This document shows, piece after piece, positions 1 to 9,204 of a stretch of DNA of 64,000 nucleotides. Source of the stretch: Mesorhizobium sp. (lineage in GTDB: Bacteria > Pseudomonadota > Alphaproteobacteria > Rhizobiales > Rhizobiaceae). The DNA is taken from contig SAQR01000002.1 of NCBI GenBank assembly GCA_004020365.1, positions 293,280 to 357,279 on the forward strand. The letters run 5' to 3'. Position 1 is the stretch's first letter; the number at the start of each line of letters is the position of its first letter. The notes under the pieces were generated by a model. The model searched no databases, was not told the origin of the DNA, and worked only from the letters and a program-made list of their open reading frames with translations. Made by a program: the position numbers and the translations under genes.

Positions 1-951
1 GCTACCGGCTGCACGGTGGTGCTGAAACCGTCGGAAGAGGCGCCGCTGACGCCGCTTCTGATCGCCGACCTCATGAACGAGGCCGGCGTTCCGCCAGGCG
101 TCGTCAATATCGTGACCGGCACCGGAGCCGAGGCCGGCGCCGCACTTGCCGAGCATATGGGCGTCGACAAGATCGTCTTCACCGGCTCGACGGCAACCGG
201 CCAGTCGATCGTCCGCGCCTCGGCCGGCAACCTCAAGCGCGTCTCGCTGGAACTCGGCGGCAAGTCGCCTGTCATCGTCTGCGCCGACGCCGATCTCGAC
301 AAAGCCGTGCCGGTGGCGGCGATGTCGGTGTTCGCCAATTCCGGCCAGATCTGCATCGCCGGCTCGCGCCTGTTCGTCGAACGCTCCGTCCATGATGAAT
401 TCGTCGAGCGGCTGGCGGCCTTTGCCAAGGGTCTCAGGATCGGCGACGGCATCGATCCGGCGACCGAGATCGGCCCCCTCGTCTCCGAAAAGCAGCTGCA
501 ACGGGTCGCCTCGTATTTCCAGGCCGGCACGGCGGAGGGCGCGACCCTCGTCACCGGCGGTCGACGCCTCATCGAAGGTGCGCTGGCCGCGGGCAATTTC
601 GTCGCGCCGACGGTCTTTGCCGGTGTCTCTGACGAGATGAGGATCGCGCGTGAGGAAATCTTCGGGCCGGTGATTTCGGCGCTGCCGTTCGATACGCTCG
701 ATGAGGCGGTCGAGCGCGCCAACAACACGCCCTACGGTCTTGCTGCTGGCGTCTTCACCCGCAATGTCGCCACCGCCCACCAGCTGTCGCGAAAAATCCG
801 TGCCGGCTCGGTCTGGGTGAACACCTATCACGCCATCGATCCGGCCGTGCCCTTCGGCGGCTACAAGATGAGCGGCTACGGCCGCGAGGGCGGCGCCGAG
901 CACCTCGACGAGTATCTCAACACCAAAGGCGTGTTCATCAAGATCGATTGA
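1..951 (+). CDS. Aldehyde dehydrogenase, C-terminal part (5' end outside window)
   Basis: The reading frame is open from base 1, so the start lies upstream; 316 codons of a typical roughly 480-500 residue NAD(P)-dependent aldehyde dehydrogenase are present. Visible hallmarks are the cofactor-binding FTGSTATG stretch, the ELGGKSP motif with the general-base Glu (about residue 85 of the visible part), the nucleophile Cys in NSGQICIAGSR (codon at 352-354), and the C-terminal EIFGPV and PFGGYKMSGYGREGG segments. The enzyme would oxidise an aldehyde to its carboxylic acid in the cytoplasm. The substrate cannot be read from the sequence. It converges on tdm with a palindromic repeat between them. 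A link to the methylated-amine genes is possible but unsupported. Confidence 0.93.
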   Translation, partial: ATGCTVVLKPSEEAPLTPLLIADLMNEAGVPPGVVNIVTGTGAEAGAALAEHMGVDKIVFTGSTATGQSIVRASAGNLKRVSLELGGKSPVIVCADADLDKAVPVAAMSVFANSGQICIAGSRLFVERSVHDEFVERLAAFAKGLRIGDGIDPATEIGPLVSEKQLQRVASYFQAGTAEGATLVTGGRRLIEGALAAGNFVAPTVFAGVSDEMRIAREEIFGPVISALPFDTLDEAVERANNTPYGLAAGVFTRNVATAHQLSRKIRAGSVWVNTYHAIDPAVPFGGYKMSGYGREGGAEHLDEYLNTKGVFIKID

Positions 952-972
952 GCCGCCGAAAACGCGGCTCTC

Positions 973-1133
973 CCTTCTCCCCTTGTGGGAGAAGGTGGAT
1001 GAGGGGTGCTCCAGCTTGGCACCTGCAGCACTTCGGCCAACACCCCTCTTCCGTCTCGGCGCTGCGCGCCGATCCACCGCCCAGGGCGAGTCACGGGCCT
1101 CGCCCGCCCTTCGGGCCCCACAAGGGGAGAAGG
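973..1133. repeat. Palindromic intergenic repeat, copy 1 (type A)
   Basis: The left end CCTTCTCCCCTTGTGGG is mirrored by CCCCACAAGGGGAGAAGG at 1116-1133, enclosing a core with GAGGGGTGCTCCAGCTTGGCA and CACCCCTC. The core phrase and both ends recur in copy 2 at 3615-3760. It fills the gap between two convergent genes and may also serve as a bidirectional terminator. Confidence 0.8.
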
Positions 1134-1138
1134 CAAGA

Positions 1139-3508
1139 TCAGGAGCGCGGTCTGGTCTTTTGCGGGTCGTAATGGGCGAATCCGACGACGCGCGCCGGCA
1201 GCCGCTTGGCATGGCCGTCGAGCTTGCCGATCTCGACCTCGGTGCCGATCGCGGCATGGGTGATGTCGAGCCTGGCTAGCGCGATGGTCTTGTTGAGTAG
1301 CGGCGAGCGCACCGCGGAAGTGACCTCGCCGATCTGGGCGCGGCCGACATGGACGCAATCGCCATGCCCGACCGCGACATTGGCATCGATGTCGAGGCCG
1401 ACCAGTTTCCTCTGTGGGTTTTCCTTGCGCCGGATCAGCGCCTCGCGGCCGATGAAATCGTCGGTCTTGCTCTTCAGCGGCACGGTGAAACCGATGCCGG
1501 CCTCGAACGGGTCGGTCTGGTCGGAAAACTCATAGCCGGCAAAGATCAGCCCGGCTTCGATGCGCACCATGTCGAGCGCCTGCAGCCCCATCGGCTTCAA
1601 GCCATGCGGCTGGCCGGCCTCCCAGATTGCGTCGAACACCTTTTCGGCGTCGCGCGGATGGCACCAGATCTCGTAGCCGAGTTCGCCGGTGTAGCCGGTG
1701 CGCGAAACGACGATCGGAATGCCGTTGCCGCCGCCGACGCGGGCGACAGCGAAGCGGAACCATTCGAGCTCCTCGATCGATGGCTGCAGCGGCGAGGTCC
1801 AGATGATCTCTTTCAGGATGGCGCGGCTCTTCGGTCCCTGCACGGCGACATTGTGCATCTGGTCGGTCGACGAGCGCACCAGCACGTTGAGGCCGAGGCT
1901 CGTCGCCGTGTCGCGCAGCCATTCGCCGGAAAGATCGTCGCCGCCGACCCAGCGGAAATTGTCCTTGCCGAGCCTGAGCAGCGTGCCGTCGTCGATCATG
2001 CCGCCATGCTCGTAGCACATGGCGGAATAGACCACTTGGCCGACTCCGAGTTTTTTGACGTCGCGGGTCAGCGTGTATTGCAGCAGCGCTTCCGAATCCG
2101 GGCCGGTGACCTCGAACTTGCGCAGCGGCGACAGGTCCATGATCACGGCATCGTGCCGGCAGGCCCAGTATTCTGCGATCGGACCCTCTTTGGCGAAGGA
2201 ATTGGCCAGCCAAAAACCCCTGTACTCGACGAAGTTGCGGGTGTGCCTGGCGAAGCTCGAGTGAAATGATGTCTCGCGGGTCATTTTCGGTTCCGAATCG
2301 GGCGTCATGCGTCTGGCGATCGCTCGCGAGAATTTGTGATTACCACTATAGGCCCGCACGTGGATGTCGGTCGGGTTCCAGCCATTGGCCGGCGTCGTGT
2401 CGTCGGGGCAGGCGGACGACACGCAAACGATGTCGGTAAGCGCGCGCAGCAGCACATAGTCGCCCGGCCGCGACCATGGCTCGTCGGACACCATGACGCC
2501 ATGCGAGTCGATCGCCGTGTTGAAGAAGAAGTTGATCGCCATCCAGCCCGCGCGCGGGGTAACGCCCTTATCGGCGAGCGCGCGGTTGAAATTCTCAGAG
2601 CAGTTGGGATGACCGGGATAGCCGATGTCGTCGTAATATTTGGCCGCGCAGGCGAGCGCGAATGCATCGTGCCGGCCGCAAGTGTCCTGCACCACCTCGA
2701 CCAGCGGCTCCATGTCCTGGTCGTAATATTTCGAATGCAGGCCTGGCATCGGATAGCTCGAGCCCATCAGCGTGCGGGTCGTCGTCACGTCGAGCGGATG
2801 GTCGCGTCCCTTGTCGAGCTTGCGCGCCGAAAAGCACTGGAAGTCGGTGCATTGGCGCCCGTCGACGTCGATGATCTGCAGATAGTCGCCGGCCTTGACG
2901 AAATAGGCTTCCGCGGTCGCCGAATGGACGCGCAAATCGAGCACCGGGTTGGCCAGCGGGTCGCCAAGCCTGGACTTCGCCGCCGGACGGATCGTGGCGC
3001 GGCGCACGATGACGCTGAGCGGCGTTGCCGTGTCATGGCCGTCGACCGGCATCGGCCCGCCCGGGGCGGCGATCAGCATCGAGGCGTCGCGCGCGACGAC
3101 AAAACCCTGTTCGGTGCCGGCAGGGGTGGCGCCGCCGAAGATTCGGACCGCCTTTGGCTGGTCGAGCTGCACCTGGCGGCGCTCGAGCCCCCGGCGCAAA
3201 GATGTGAGGCTGTCGTCGCCATCGGCCAGCAGCGCCTTGATGCCGGCGGCATTGCTGTTCGATTTCTCTCCGAAAATACCGGCATCAGTCACGCCGCTCT
3301 TGTCCCATGCCAGCAGCTCGCAGGCTTGGCCGCCCTCGACGTTGCGCACGCTGATGGTGTCGCCGGCCTCGACATCGATCAGCACCGCGCCGTTGCCTTG
3401 AACGGTATAGCGCTCCATGCCGGCCGGCAGCGCCCTCTCGCCGGGCCGCAGGATCAGGCTCGGCCGCGGCGGTCCGGCGGCGACGGCGGGGTAGGGCGAC
3501 TGGCTCAT
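1139..3508 (-). CDS. tdm: Trimethylamine N-oxide demethylase (DUF1989-GcvT fusion)
   Basis: 789 residues. The N-terminal half (about 20-390) is DUF1989, with CTDFQCF (Cys220/Cys225), DTCGRHD, NCSENF and SACPDD. The C-terminal half (about 405-780) is a GcvT-type tetrahydrofolate-binding domain. This architecture is that of Tdm, which splits TMAO into dimethylamine and formaldehyde and passes the C1 unit to tetrahydrofolate. Cys287, His300, Cys303 and Cys367 have the spacing I recall for the metal ligands of the Methylocella enzyme (from memory, not checked). It lies downstream of the mgd genes on the same strand but is separated by repeat copy 2 and has its own AT-rich upstream region with a GTGAAA/TATCAC palindrome, so it is probably a separate transcription unit. 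The alternative, a carboxyguanidine-deiminase-like DUF1989 protein, does not explain the GcvT half. Confidence 0.88.
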   Translation of the reverse strand: MSQSPYPAVAAGPPRPSLILRPGERALPAGMERYTVQGNGAVLIDVEAGDTISVRNVEGGQACELLAWDKSGVTDAGIFGEKSNSNAAGIKALLADGDDSLTSLRRGLERRQVQLDQPKAVRIFGGATPAGTEQGFVVARDASMLIAAPGGPMPVDGHDTATPLSVIVRRATIRPAAKSRLGDPLANPVLDLRVHSATAEAYFVKAGDYLQIIDVDGRQCTDFQCFSARKLDKGRDHPLDVTTTRTLMGSSYPMPGLHSKYYDQDMEPLVEVVQDTCGRHDAFALACAAKYYDDIGYPGHPNCSENFNRALADKGVTPRAGWMAINFFFNTAIDSHGVMVSDEPWSRPGDYVLLRALTDIVCVSSACPDDTTPANGWNPTDIHVRAYSGNHKFSRAIARRMTPDSEPKMTRETSFHSSFARHTRNFVEYRGFWLANSFAKEGPIAEYWACRHDAVIMDLSPLRKFEVTGPDSEALLQYTLTRDVKKLGVGQVVYSAMCYEHGGMIDDGTLLRLGKDNFRWVGGDDLSGEWLRDTATSLGLNVLVRSSTDQMHNVAVQGPKSRAILKEIIWTSPLQPSIEELEWFRFAVARVGGGNGIPIVVSRTGYTGELGYEIWCHPRDAEKVFDAIWEAGQPHGLKPMGLQALDMVRIEAGLIFAGYEFSDQTDPFEAGIGFTVPLKSKTDDFIGREALIRRKENPQRKLVGLDIDANVAVGHGDCVHVGRAQIGEVTSAVRSPLLNKTIALARLDITHAAIGTEVEIGKLDGHAKRLPARVVGFAHYDPQKTRPRS

Positions 3509-3545
3509 CTCGACCCGGGTTTTCGAGAAACAAGTTTGCCTGCAC

Positions 3546-3563
3546 GTGAAATTATTTTATCAC
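3546..3563. promoter_or_regulatory. Imperfect palindrome upstream of tdm
   Basis: GTGAAATTATTTTATCAC has GTGA/TCAC ends and an AT-rich centre. On the minus strand the centre reads GATAAAAT and could be part of a -10 element. It sits about 40-55 bp upstream of the tdm start and resembles the TGAAA/TTTCA palindromes upstream of mgsA and tmm. Confidence 0.4.
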
Positions 3564-3614
3564 CAAGAATAGCAGTGCCTGTCGGTTTGGCAAGGTGGAG
3601 TTGGCGCAGCTCTT

Positions 3615-3760
3615 CCTTCTCCCCTTGTGGGAGAAGGTGGCCGAGCGAAGCTCGGTCGGATGAGGGGTGCTCCAGCTTGGCATCGGCTGCACTCCGTCCA
3701 ACACCCCTCATCCGTCTTGGCGCTACGCGCCAATCCACCTTCCCCCACAAGGGGAGAAGG
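3615..3760. repeat. Palindromic intergenic repeat, copy 2 (type A)
   Basis: It starts CCTTCTCCCCTTGTGGGAGA and ends CCCCACAAGGGGAGAAGG, with the internal GAGGGGTGCTCCAGCTTGGC and CACCCCTC phrases of copy 1. It separates tdm from mgdD and could fold into a long hairpin that ends the mgd transcript. Confidence 0.8.
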
Positions 3761-3772
3761 GAAGAGCAACCT

Positions 3773-4417
3773 CTACGCTAATTCCTCCAAAAACCCGATG
3801 TCGACGCCATACTCGGCCGCCGCGTCGAGCATCGTGTGCCACAGGCTTACCGCGAAACTTGCAAACACCAGAAGATTGAACACCGGCTGCCCGTCCGGCC
3901 GGTCATTGCCACGCCAGAGATTGACGCCGGTGTGGTCGATCGATGTCGCGGCAGCGGCGCCGATCGGGAACGACGCCGGGTGCAGGTCGAGCGACGACAG
4001 CTTGGCCAGCATGGCGCGCGCCTTGGCTCCCGTGACGCTGATCAGGGCGCGCGCATGCGACTGGTCGGACAGCGAGGCGGATTGCGAAAACGCCTGGCTC
4101 AAAATGTCGATCGCGTGCTTGCCGCCCTTGGATAGGACGAGGAACTGGTCCGGTCCCGACCAGATGAGCGTCACGTCCGAAGCGCTGACGGCCTTCGGCG
4201 CATCCGGGGCCGCCACGCCGAAACGGGCTTTGGCGGCGTTTGCCAGTTCCGCCCCTTTGCCGCGCCGCGCCATCACCTGGATCAGGTCGAAATTGCGAAC
4301 TTCAGTGAGGGAAATGCCCGGCGCGACGTCGCGCGCGCCATAAGCGCCCACGACGAGGACATGCTCCAGCGGACCGCGAGAAATCCACGAAATTTCAGCC
4401 ACGCTGGCGCCCTCCAT
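3773..4417 (-). CDS. mgdD: N-methylglutamate dehydrogenase subunit D (SoxG-like gamma subunit)
   Basis: The ATG at 4417 gives 214 residues beginning MEGASVAEISWISRG, the usual size for a sarcosine-oxidase-gamma-type subunit. It overlaps the end of mgdC by 23 bp, which indicates translational coupling; the longer open frame upstream of this ATG is only the antiparallel shadow of mgdC and lacks family similarity. Motifs include LIWSGPDQFLVLS and ALISVTGAKARAMLAKLSSLDLHP. It is the smallest folate-side partner of the heterotetrameric flavoenzyme that oxidises N-methylglutamate to glutamate. By sequence alone it could be called sarcosine oxidase gamma; the neighbouring gmaS and mgsABC decide for MgdD. 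Confidence 0.87.
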   Translation of the reverse strand: MEGASVAEISWISRGPLEHVLVVGAYGARDVAPGISLTEVRNFDLIQVMARRGKGAELANAAKARFGVAAPDAPKAVSASDVTLIWSGPDQFLVLSKGGKHAIDILSQAFSQSASLSDQSHARALISVTGAKARAMLAKLSSLDLHPASFPIGAAAATSIDHTGVNLWRGNDRPDGQPVFNLLVFASFAVSLWHTMLDAAAEYGVDIGFLEELA

Positions 4418-7376
4418 CCGGATCGTAGAAGACGGGATTGCACAGCTCGACATCATAGTCTTCACCACGCAGCGGATCGTGCGCATGGACGATCTCTCCG
4501 ATGCGATCGCGGCCGCGCTCGACAAGCGCCAGCCCGATCCACTGGTCGAGCGTCGGCGAGAAACAGACCGAGGTGATATAGCCCTGGTCGTTGGCTGGAC
4601 CGGGTATCTCGCCTTTCGGAATGACATGCGCGCCGGAGCGCAGGCGGCGCGCGCTGTCGGTCGCTTTGATGCCGACCACGACCTGCCGATCCCTTGCCGC
4701 CAGCGCCTCGCGCCCGGCCATGACGCGGCCGATAAAATCCTTCCTTGTCGACATCATCTTGCCCAAGCCGAGATCGGCCGCGGTCGTCGTGCCGTTCAAC
4801 TCCGGCCCGGCGACATGACCCTTTTCGATGCGCATGACGCCGAGCGCCTCGGTGCCATAGGGCGTTACGCCGAATTGTTTGCCGGCTAGCATAAGGTTGC
4901 GCACCAGCGCGTCGCCATAGCGGGCCGGAACGGAGATCTCGAACGCCATCTCGCCGGAGAACGAAATGCGGAACAGCCGCGCCCCGATGCCGCCGCGAAG
5001 GGATACCTTCCGCGCACCCATGAATGGAAACGCCTCGTTCGATAAATCCTCGGCTGGATCGACAATTTCGCGAAGCAGGTCCCGGGTCTTTGGCCCGGCG
5101 ATCGAGAATTGCGCCCACTGGTCGGATACTGACGTGAGTTGCACGTTGAGTTCTGGGAATAGCACCTGCCGGCAGAATTCGAGATGCTGCATCACCGGCC
5201 CGGCCTTGGCGGTCGTGGTGGTCAGGAAATAGTGATCTTCGGCCAGCCGCGACGTGGTGCCGTCATCGTAGACCATGCCGTCCTCGCGCAGCATCAGCCC
5301 GTAGCGGGCTTTTCCCACGGCGAGATTGGAGAAGGTGTTGATGTAGACGCGGTCGAGGAAGGCGCCGGCATCCGGGCCGTGCACGTCGATCTTGCCAAGC
5401 GTCGAGACGTCGCAGAAGCCGACGCCGCCGCGTACCGCCTTGACCTCGCGGATGACCGTTTCCAGCCAGTCCTTCTCGCCGGCCCGCGGATACCATTGCG
5501 CGCGCTTCCACAGGCCGGTGTCGACGAACACCGCGCCCTGTTCGGCCGCCCAGTGATGCGACGGCGTCAGCCGTGTCGCATGAAAATTCTCGTCGCGATG
5601 CTGGCCGGCGAAGGCGCCGATGGCGACCGGCACATAGGGCGGGCGATAGATCGTCGTGCCGGTCTCGGGGATGGATTTACCCGATACCGCCGCCATGATC
5701 GCGAGGCCGGCGACGTTCGAGGTCTTGCCCTGGTCGGTGGCCATGCCGAGCGTCGTATAGCGCTTCAGATGCTCGACCGATTCAAAACCTTCGCGCTGCG
5801 CCAGTTCGATGTCCGCAGCGGTGACGTCGTGCTGGTAGTCGACAAAGGCTTTGCCTTTGCCGGCAACATGCCAGAGCGGGGTCAGCGAAAAAGCTTCGTC
5901 GTCGGCGACTGGCGGAGCGCCGGCATTGCCATCGCGCCCGGCGCTCTGTGCTGCCGCCGCACCGGCGGCAAACCCCTGGCGAAGGCAGGCGCCGAGCCCA
6001 AAAGCGCCGTTGGCGGCGCCGGCGGCCTCCATGCCGGGAGGCGCGCCGTCCGGGACGAAGGCCGATATATCGTCCTGCCATTTCGGCCGGCCGCGATGAT
6101 ATGAGGTCAGCCCGACCGCCGGGTTCCAGCCGCCGGAAACGGCCAGCCCGTCGGTTTCGACTTCGGCGCGTGCGCCGCCTGCCAGCGATATCGAGATTTT
6201 CTTGACACCGTCCTTGCCGCCGTCCACCCCGCTGACGAAACCGTTCAAAACGGCAAAGCCGGCTTTGGCGGCGAGCGCGCGATGCGCGGCCGACACGTCC
6301 GGACGCGCATCGACGACCGCGGCGATCTGCAATCCGGCGCCAAGTGCCGCCTCGACCGTGCGCCAGCCATCCTCATTGTTGGTGAACAGCGCGATCCGCT
6401 TTGCAGGCGTTGCCGAATAGCGCGCGACATAAGTCCGCATCGCCGAAGCCATCATCACGCCGGGCGTGTCGTTGCCGGCAAAGACGATCGGCCGTTCGAT
6501 GGCACCGGCGGCGACGACACAGCGTTTGGCCACGATCCGCCACAGCCGCTGGCGCACCTGATGTTCGGGCGGCGAGGGCAGATGATCGTTGACCCGTTCG
6601 ATCGCGCCATAAGTGCCGCCATCATAGACACCGAACAGCGTCGTGCGGTTCATGATGCGGACGTCGGGCAGCGTGGCGAGTTCGGCGAGGGTGCGGGAAA
6701 CCCATTCGGCCGCCGGCATACCGTCGATCGTACCGCCGTCGGCAAGCAGGCGGCCACCAAGCAGAAAATCTTCCTCGCACAGGATGACGCGGGCACCGCT
6801 GCGACCGGCGGCAAGTGCTGCCGCCAGCCCGGCTGGGCCGGAGCCGGCGATCAGCACATCGCAATGCGCCCAAGCCTTGTCGTAATGGTCGGGATCGGCA
6901 GCGCCCGCGGCGCGGCCGAGACCGGCGGCGCGGCGGATCGCCGGCTCGTAAACCGCTTCCCAGAATTTTGCCGGCCACATGAAGGTCTTGTAGTAGAAAC
7001 CGGCGACGAAGATCGACGCGAACAACTGGTTCACTGCCATCAGATCGTGGCGCAGCGACGGCCAGCGGTTCTGGCTGGCGGCTTCCAGGCCGTCATAAAG
7101 TTCTGCCGTGGTCGCCTTGGTGTTCGGCTCGCGGCGCGCGCCCGTGCGCAATTCGACCAGCGCGTTGGGTTCTTCCGAGCCCGCGGTCAGGATGCCGCGC
7201 GGCCGGTGGTATTTGAACGAGCGGCCGACCAGCTTGACGCCATTGGCGATCAGCGCCGAGGCCAGCGTGTCGCCTTGGAAGCCGGCAAAGGTTTTGCCGT
7301 CGAAGCGAAAGTTCAGCGGCGCCGAGCGGTCGATGAGACCGCCTGATGCGAGGCGATTGGGTTGGCTGGTGATCAC
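4395..7376 (-). CDS. mgdC: N-methylglutamate dehydrogenase subunit C (SoxA-like alpha subunit)
   Basis: 993 residues, matching sarcosine-oxidase alpha subunits. It has an N-terminal ferredoxin-like segment (RFDGKTFAGFQGDTLASALI, about 24-43), a dinucleotide-binding fold with IAGSGPAGLAAALAAG (about 175-190), a central amine-oxidase-like region, and a C-terminal GcvT fold (about 610-985) that binds tetrahydrofolate. With MgdA, B and D it converts N-methylglutamate to glutamate, and the methyl group leaves as formaldehyde or methylene-tetrahydrofolate. Its start lies 187 bp downstream of mgdB with repeat copy 3 in between, so the operon is interrupted by an insertion-like repeat but keeps its order. 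Confidence 0.9.
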   Translation of the reverse strand: MITSQPNRLASGGLIDRSAPLNFRFDGKTFAGFQGDTLASALIANGVKLVGRSFKYHRPRGILTAGSEEPNALVELRTGARREPNTKATTAELYDGLEAASQNRWPSLRHDLMAVNQLFASIFVAGFYYKTFMWPAKFWEAVYEPAIRRAAGLGRAAGAADPDHYDKAWAHCDVLIAGSGPAGLAAALAAGRSGARVILCEEDFLLGGRLLADGGTIDGMPAAEWVSRTLAELATLPDVRIMNRTTLFGVYDGGTYGAIERVNDHLPSPPEHQVRQRLWRIVAKRCVVAAGAIERPIVFAGNDTPGVMMASAMRTYVARYSATPAKRIALFTNNEDGWRTVEAALGAGLQIAAVVDARPDVSAAHRALAAKAGFAVLNGFVSGVDGGKDGVKKISISLAGGARAEVETDGLAVSGGWNPAVGLTSYHRGRPKWQDDISAFVPDGAPPGMEAAGAANGAFGLGACLRQGFAAGAAAAQSAGRDGNAGAPPVADDEAFSLTPLWHVAGKGKAFVDYQHDVTAADIELAQREGFESVEHLKRYTTLGMATDQGKTSNVAGLAIMAAVSGKSIPETGTTIYRPPYVPVAIGAFAGQHRDENFHATRLTPSHHWAAEQGAVFVDTGLWKRAQWYPRAGEKDWLETVIREVKAVRGGVGFCDVSTLGKIDVHGPDAGAFLDRVYINTFSNLAVGKARYGLMLREDGMVYDDGTTSRLAEDHYFLTTTTAKAGPVMQHLEFCRQVLFPELNVQLTSVSDQWAQFSIAGPKTRDLLREIVDPAEDLSNEAFPFMGARKVSLRGGIGARLFRISFSGEMAFEISVPARYGDALVRNLMLAGKQFGVTPYGTEALGVMRIEKGHVAGPELNGTTTAADLGLGKMMSTRKDFIGRVMAGREALAARDRQVVVGIKATDSARRLRSGAHVIPKGEIPGPANDQGYITSVCFSPTLDQWIGLALVERGRDRIGEIVHAHDPLRGEDYDVELCNPVFYDPDGGRQRG

Positions 7377-7409
7377 GATTGCCGGCCTTCATGCAGGAAC
7401 GCCGCGCTG

Positions 7410-7522
7410 CCCCTAACCCTCCTCCTTGTGGGGAGGGTCGCTGCGAAGCAGCGGGGTGGGGGTGCGGCGCCGACCCCCACCCGGACCTGCGGTCCGACCT
7501 CCCCACAAGGGGGAGGTAGGGG
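7410..7522. repeat. Palindromic intergenic repeat, copy 3 (type B)
   Basis: CCCCTAACCCTCCTCCTTGT at the left is mirrored by ACAAGGGGGAGGTAGGGG at the right, with GGGTGGGGGTGCGG and CCGACCCCCACCC inside. It is related in design to copies 1 and 2 but not in exact sequence. It sits within the mgd operon, between mgdB and mgdC, and could act as an RNA-processing or partial termination hairpin. Confidence 0.72.
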
Positions 7523-7563
7523 CCTTGCGCTTTCAGCGGCAGCGTTGAGTTGGCTAAGAATAC

Positions 7564-7839
7564 TCATCGCGCCACCTGCCTTGCACCAACACCCGCCGCC
7601 GGCTCGACCGACGAAATCTCGTGCGTCAGCGTGTTGCGTGTGATCTTCAGCCAGGCCCGGCAACCGCCGCCATGGTACCAATATTCGCTCATCGCACCGG
7701 CAATGTTGTCGCGCAAATAGACATAGTCGAACACCTCGTCTTCCGAGGCGCCGGCGGCCGGACGCACCGGCTTGGCATCGCCCAGATAGGTGAATTCGCC
7801 GAGTTCGCGTTCGCCGCAGAAGGGACAGACAATACGCAT
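7564..7839 (-). CDS. mgdB: N-methylglutamate dehydrogenase subunit B (SoxD-like delta subunit)
   Basis: The ATG at 7839 gives 91 residues starting MRIVCPFCGERELGEF, the standard delta-subunit start and length. The zinc site of the family is visible: CPFC near the N terminus plus HGGGC (YWYHGGGCRAWLKITRNT) in the middle. It is a small structural, zinc-binding subunit of the heterotetramer. It begins 14 bp downstream of mgdA on the same strand. Confidence 0.92.
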   Translation of the reverse strand: MRIVCPFCGERELGEFTYLGDAKPVRPAAGASEDEVFDYVYLRDNIAGAMSEYWYHGGGCRAWLKITRNTLTHEISSVEPAAGVGARQVAR

Positions 7840-7853
7840 GTTTTTGGCCGTCC

Positions 7854-9107
7854 TCAGTGCAGGTTCGGTTGGGCGCCGACGCCCTTTTCGTCGATCATTG
7901 CACCCCGCCGGAACCGGTCGAGGCGGAAGCGCGCCGCCTCCTTGTGCAGTTCGTCGCGAGCCAGAAGATGAGCAAACACAAGGCCGGAGCCGGGCGTTGC
8001 CTTGAAGCCGCCATAGCACCAGCCGGCATTGAGATAGAGCCCGTCCACCGGCGTCCTGTCGATGATCGGCGAGCCGTCCATCGACATGTCCATGATGCCG
8101 CCCCACTGGCGCAACAGGCGCACGCGACCGATCATCGGCATCAGCGCCATGCCGCCCTCGCAGACGTCTTCCATCACCGGCATGTTGCCGCGCTGGGCAT
8201 AGGAATTGTAGCCGTCTATGTCGCCGCCGAAGACCAGCCCGCCCTTGTCGGACTGGCTGACATAGAAATGGCCGGCGCCGAAGGTCATGACATTGGGGAT
8301 CAGCGGCTTGATCGCCTCGGAGACGAAGGCCTGCAGCACATGGCTTTCAATCGGCAGACGCAATCCAGCCATCGCCGCGACCCGCGACGAACTGCCGGCG
8401 ACGGCCATGCCGACCTTGCCGGCGCCGATCGTGCCGCGCGATGTCTCGACGCCGGTCACCCTGCCGGTGGCATCACGCGAAAAACCGGTCACCTCGCAAT
8501 TCTGGATGATATCGACGCCGAGCGCGCTCGCCGCATGGGCGTAGCCCCAGACCACCGCGTCGTGGCGCGCCGTGCCGCCGCGCCGCTGCAAGAGGCCGCC
8601 TTGCACGGGAAAGCGGGCATTGTCGAAGTTCAGGAACGGCATCATCTTCTTGACCGCGGCAAGATCGAGCAGCTCGGCATCGATGCCGTTGATGCGCATG
8701 GTGTTGCCGCGCCGCGCATAGGCGTCGCGCTGCGCGTCGGAATGATAGAGATTGATGACGCCGCGCTGGCTGACCATCGTGTTGTAGTTGAGGTCCTGCT
8801 CCATGCGCTCCCACAGCTTCATCGACAGCTCGTAGAAGCCGGTATTGCCGGGCAGCCCGTAATTGGAGCGGATGATGGTGGTGTTGCGGCCGGCATTGCC
8901 GGAGCCGATCCAGCCCTTTTCGAGCACGGCGACATTGCTGATGCCGTACTCGCTGGCCAGGAACCATGCCGTTGCCAGGCCGTGGCCGCCGCCGCCGATG
9001 ATCACCACGTCATAGTGGTCCTTCGGGCTGACGTCGCGCCAGGTGCGCTGCCAATTCTTGTGGCCGGAAAATGCGGCGCGGGCGAGGGAGAAGATCGAGT
9101 ATCTCAT
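7854..9107 (-). CDS. mgdA: N-methylglutamate dehydrogenase subunit A (SoxB-like beta subunit)
   Basis: The ATG at 9107 gives 417 residues (MRYSIFSLARAAFSGHKNW, the family start). A Rossmann FAD site, YDVVIIGGGGHGLATAWFLA, lies at about 32-51. RHDAVVWGYA holds His182, the equivalent of the covalently FMN-linked His of heterotetrameric sarcosine oxidases. The C terminus carries GWCYGGFKATPGSG. This is the catalytic subunit that oxidises the N-methyl group of N-methylglutamate. It lies 97 bp downstream of gmaS and is likely in the same transcript as gmaS and mgsABC. Sarcosine oxidase is the alternative name by similarity, but context argues against it. Confidence 0.9.
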   Translation of the reverse strand: MRYSIFSLARAAFSGHKNWQRTWRDVSPKDHYDVVIIGGGGHGLATAWFLASEYGISNVAVLEKGWIGSGNAGRNTTIIRSNYGLPGNTGFYELSMKLWERMEQDLNYNTMVSQRGVINLYHSDAQRDAYARRGNTMRINGIDAELLDLAAVKKMMPFLNFDNARFPVQGGLLQRRGGTARHDAVVWGYAHAASALGVDIIQNCEVTGFSRDATGRVTGVETSRGTIGAGKVGMAVAGSSSRVAAMAGLRLPIESHVLQAFVSEAIKPLIPNVMTFGAGHFYVSQSDKGGLVFGGDIDGYNSYAQRGNMPVMEDVCEGGMALMPMIGRVRLLRQWGGIMDMSMDGSPIIDRTPVDGLYLNAGWCYGGFKATPGSGLVFAHLLARDELHKEAARFRLDRFRRGAMIDEKGVGAQPNLH

Positions 9108-9204
9108 GAATCTATTCCGAGGTCGCTCGCGCAGTGCAGGACCTTTCTTGACGCATCGCAATCATCCGAAAACCGCGTTCGTGGGCTGGCCCACGAATGC
9201 CTGC

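Noticed and set aside
1139-3508. DUF1989 protein as urea-carboxylase-associated or carboxyguanidine deiminase
   Set aside because: Those proteins are separate, short subunits next to urea/guanidine carboxylase genes. This one is fused to a GcvT domain and sits with tmm and dmm genes.
3773-9107. Reading the four subunit genes as heterotetrameric sarcosine oxidase (soxBDAG)
   Set aside because: Sequence alone allows it, but gmaS and mgsABC lie directly upstream in the same run, and no serine hydroxymethyltransferase or purU gene is present as in sox operons. N-methylglutamate dehydrogenase fits better.
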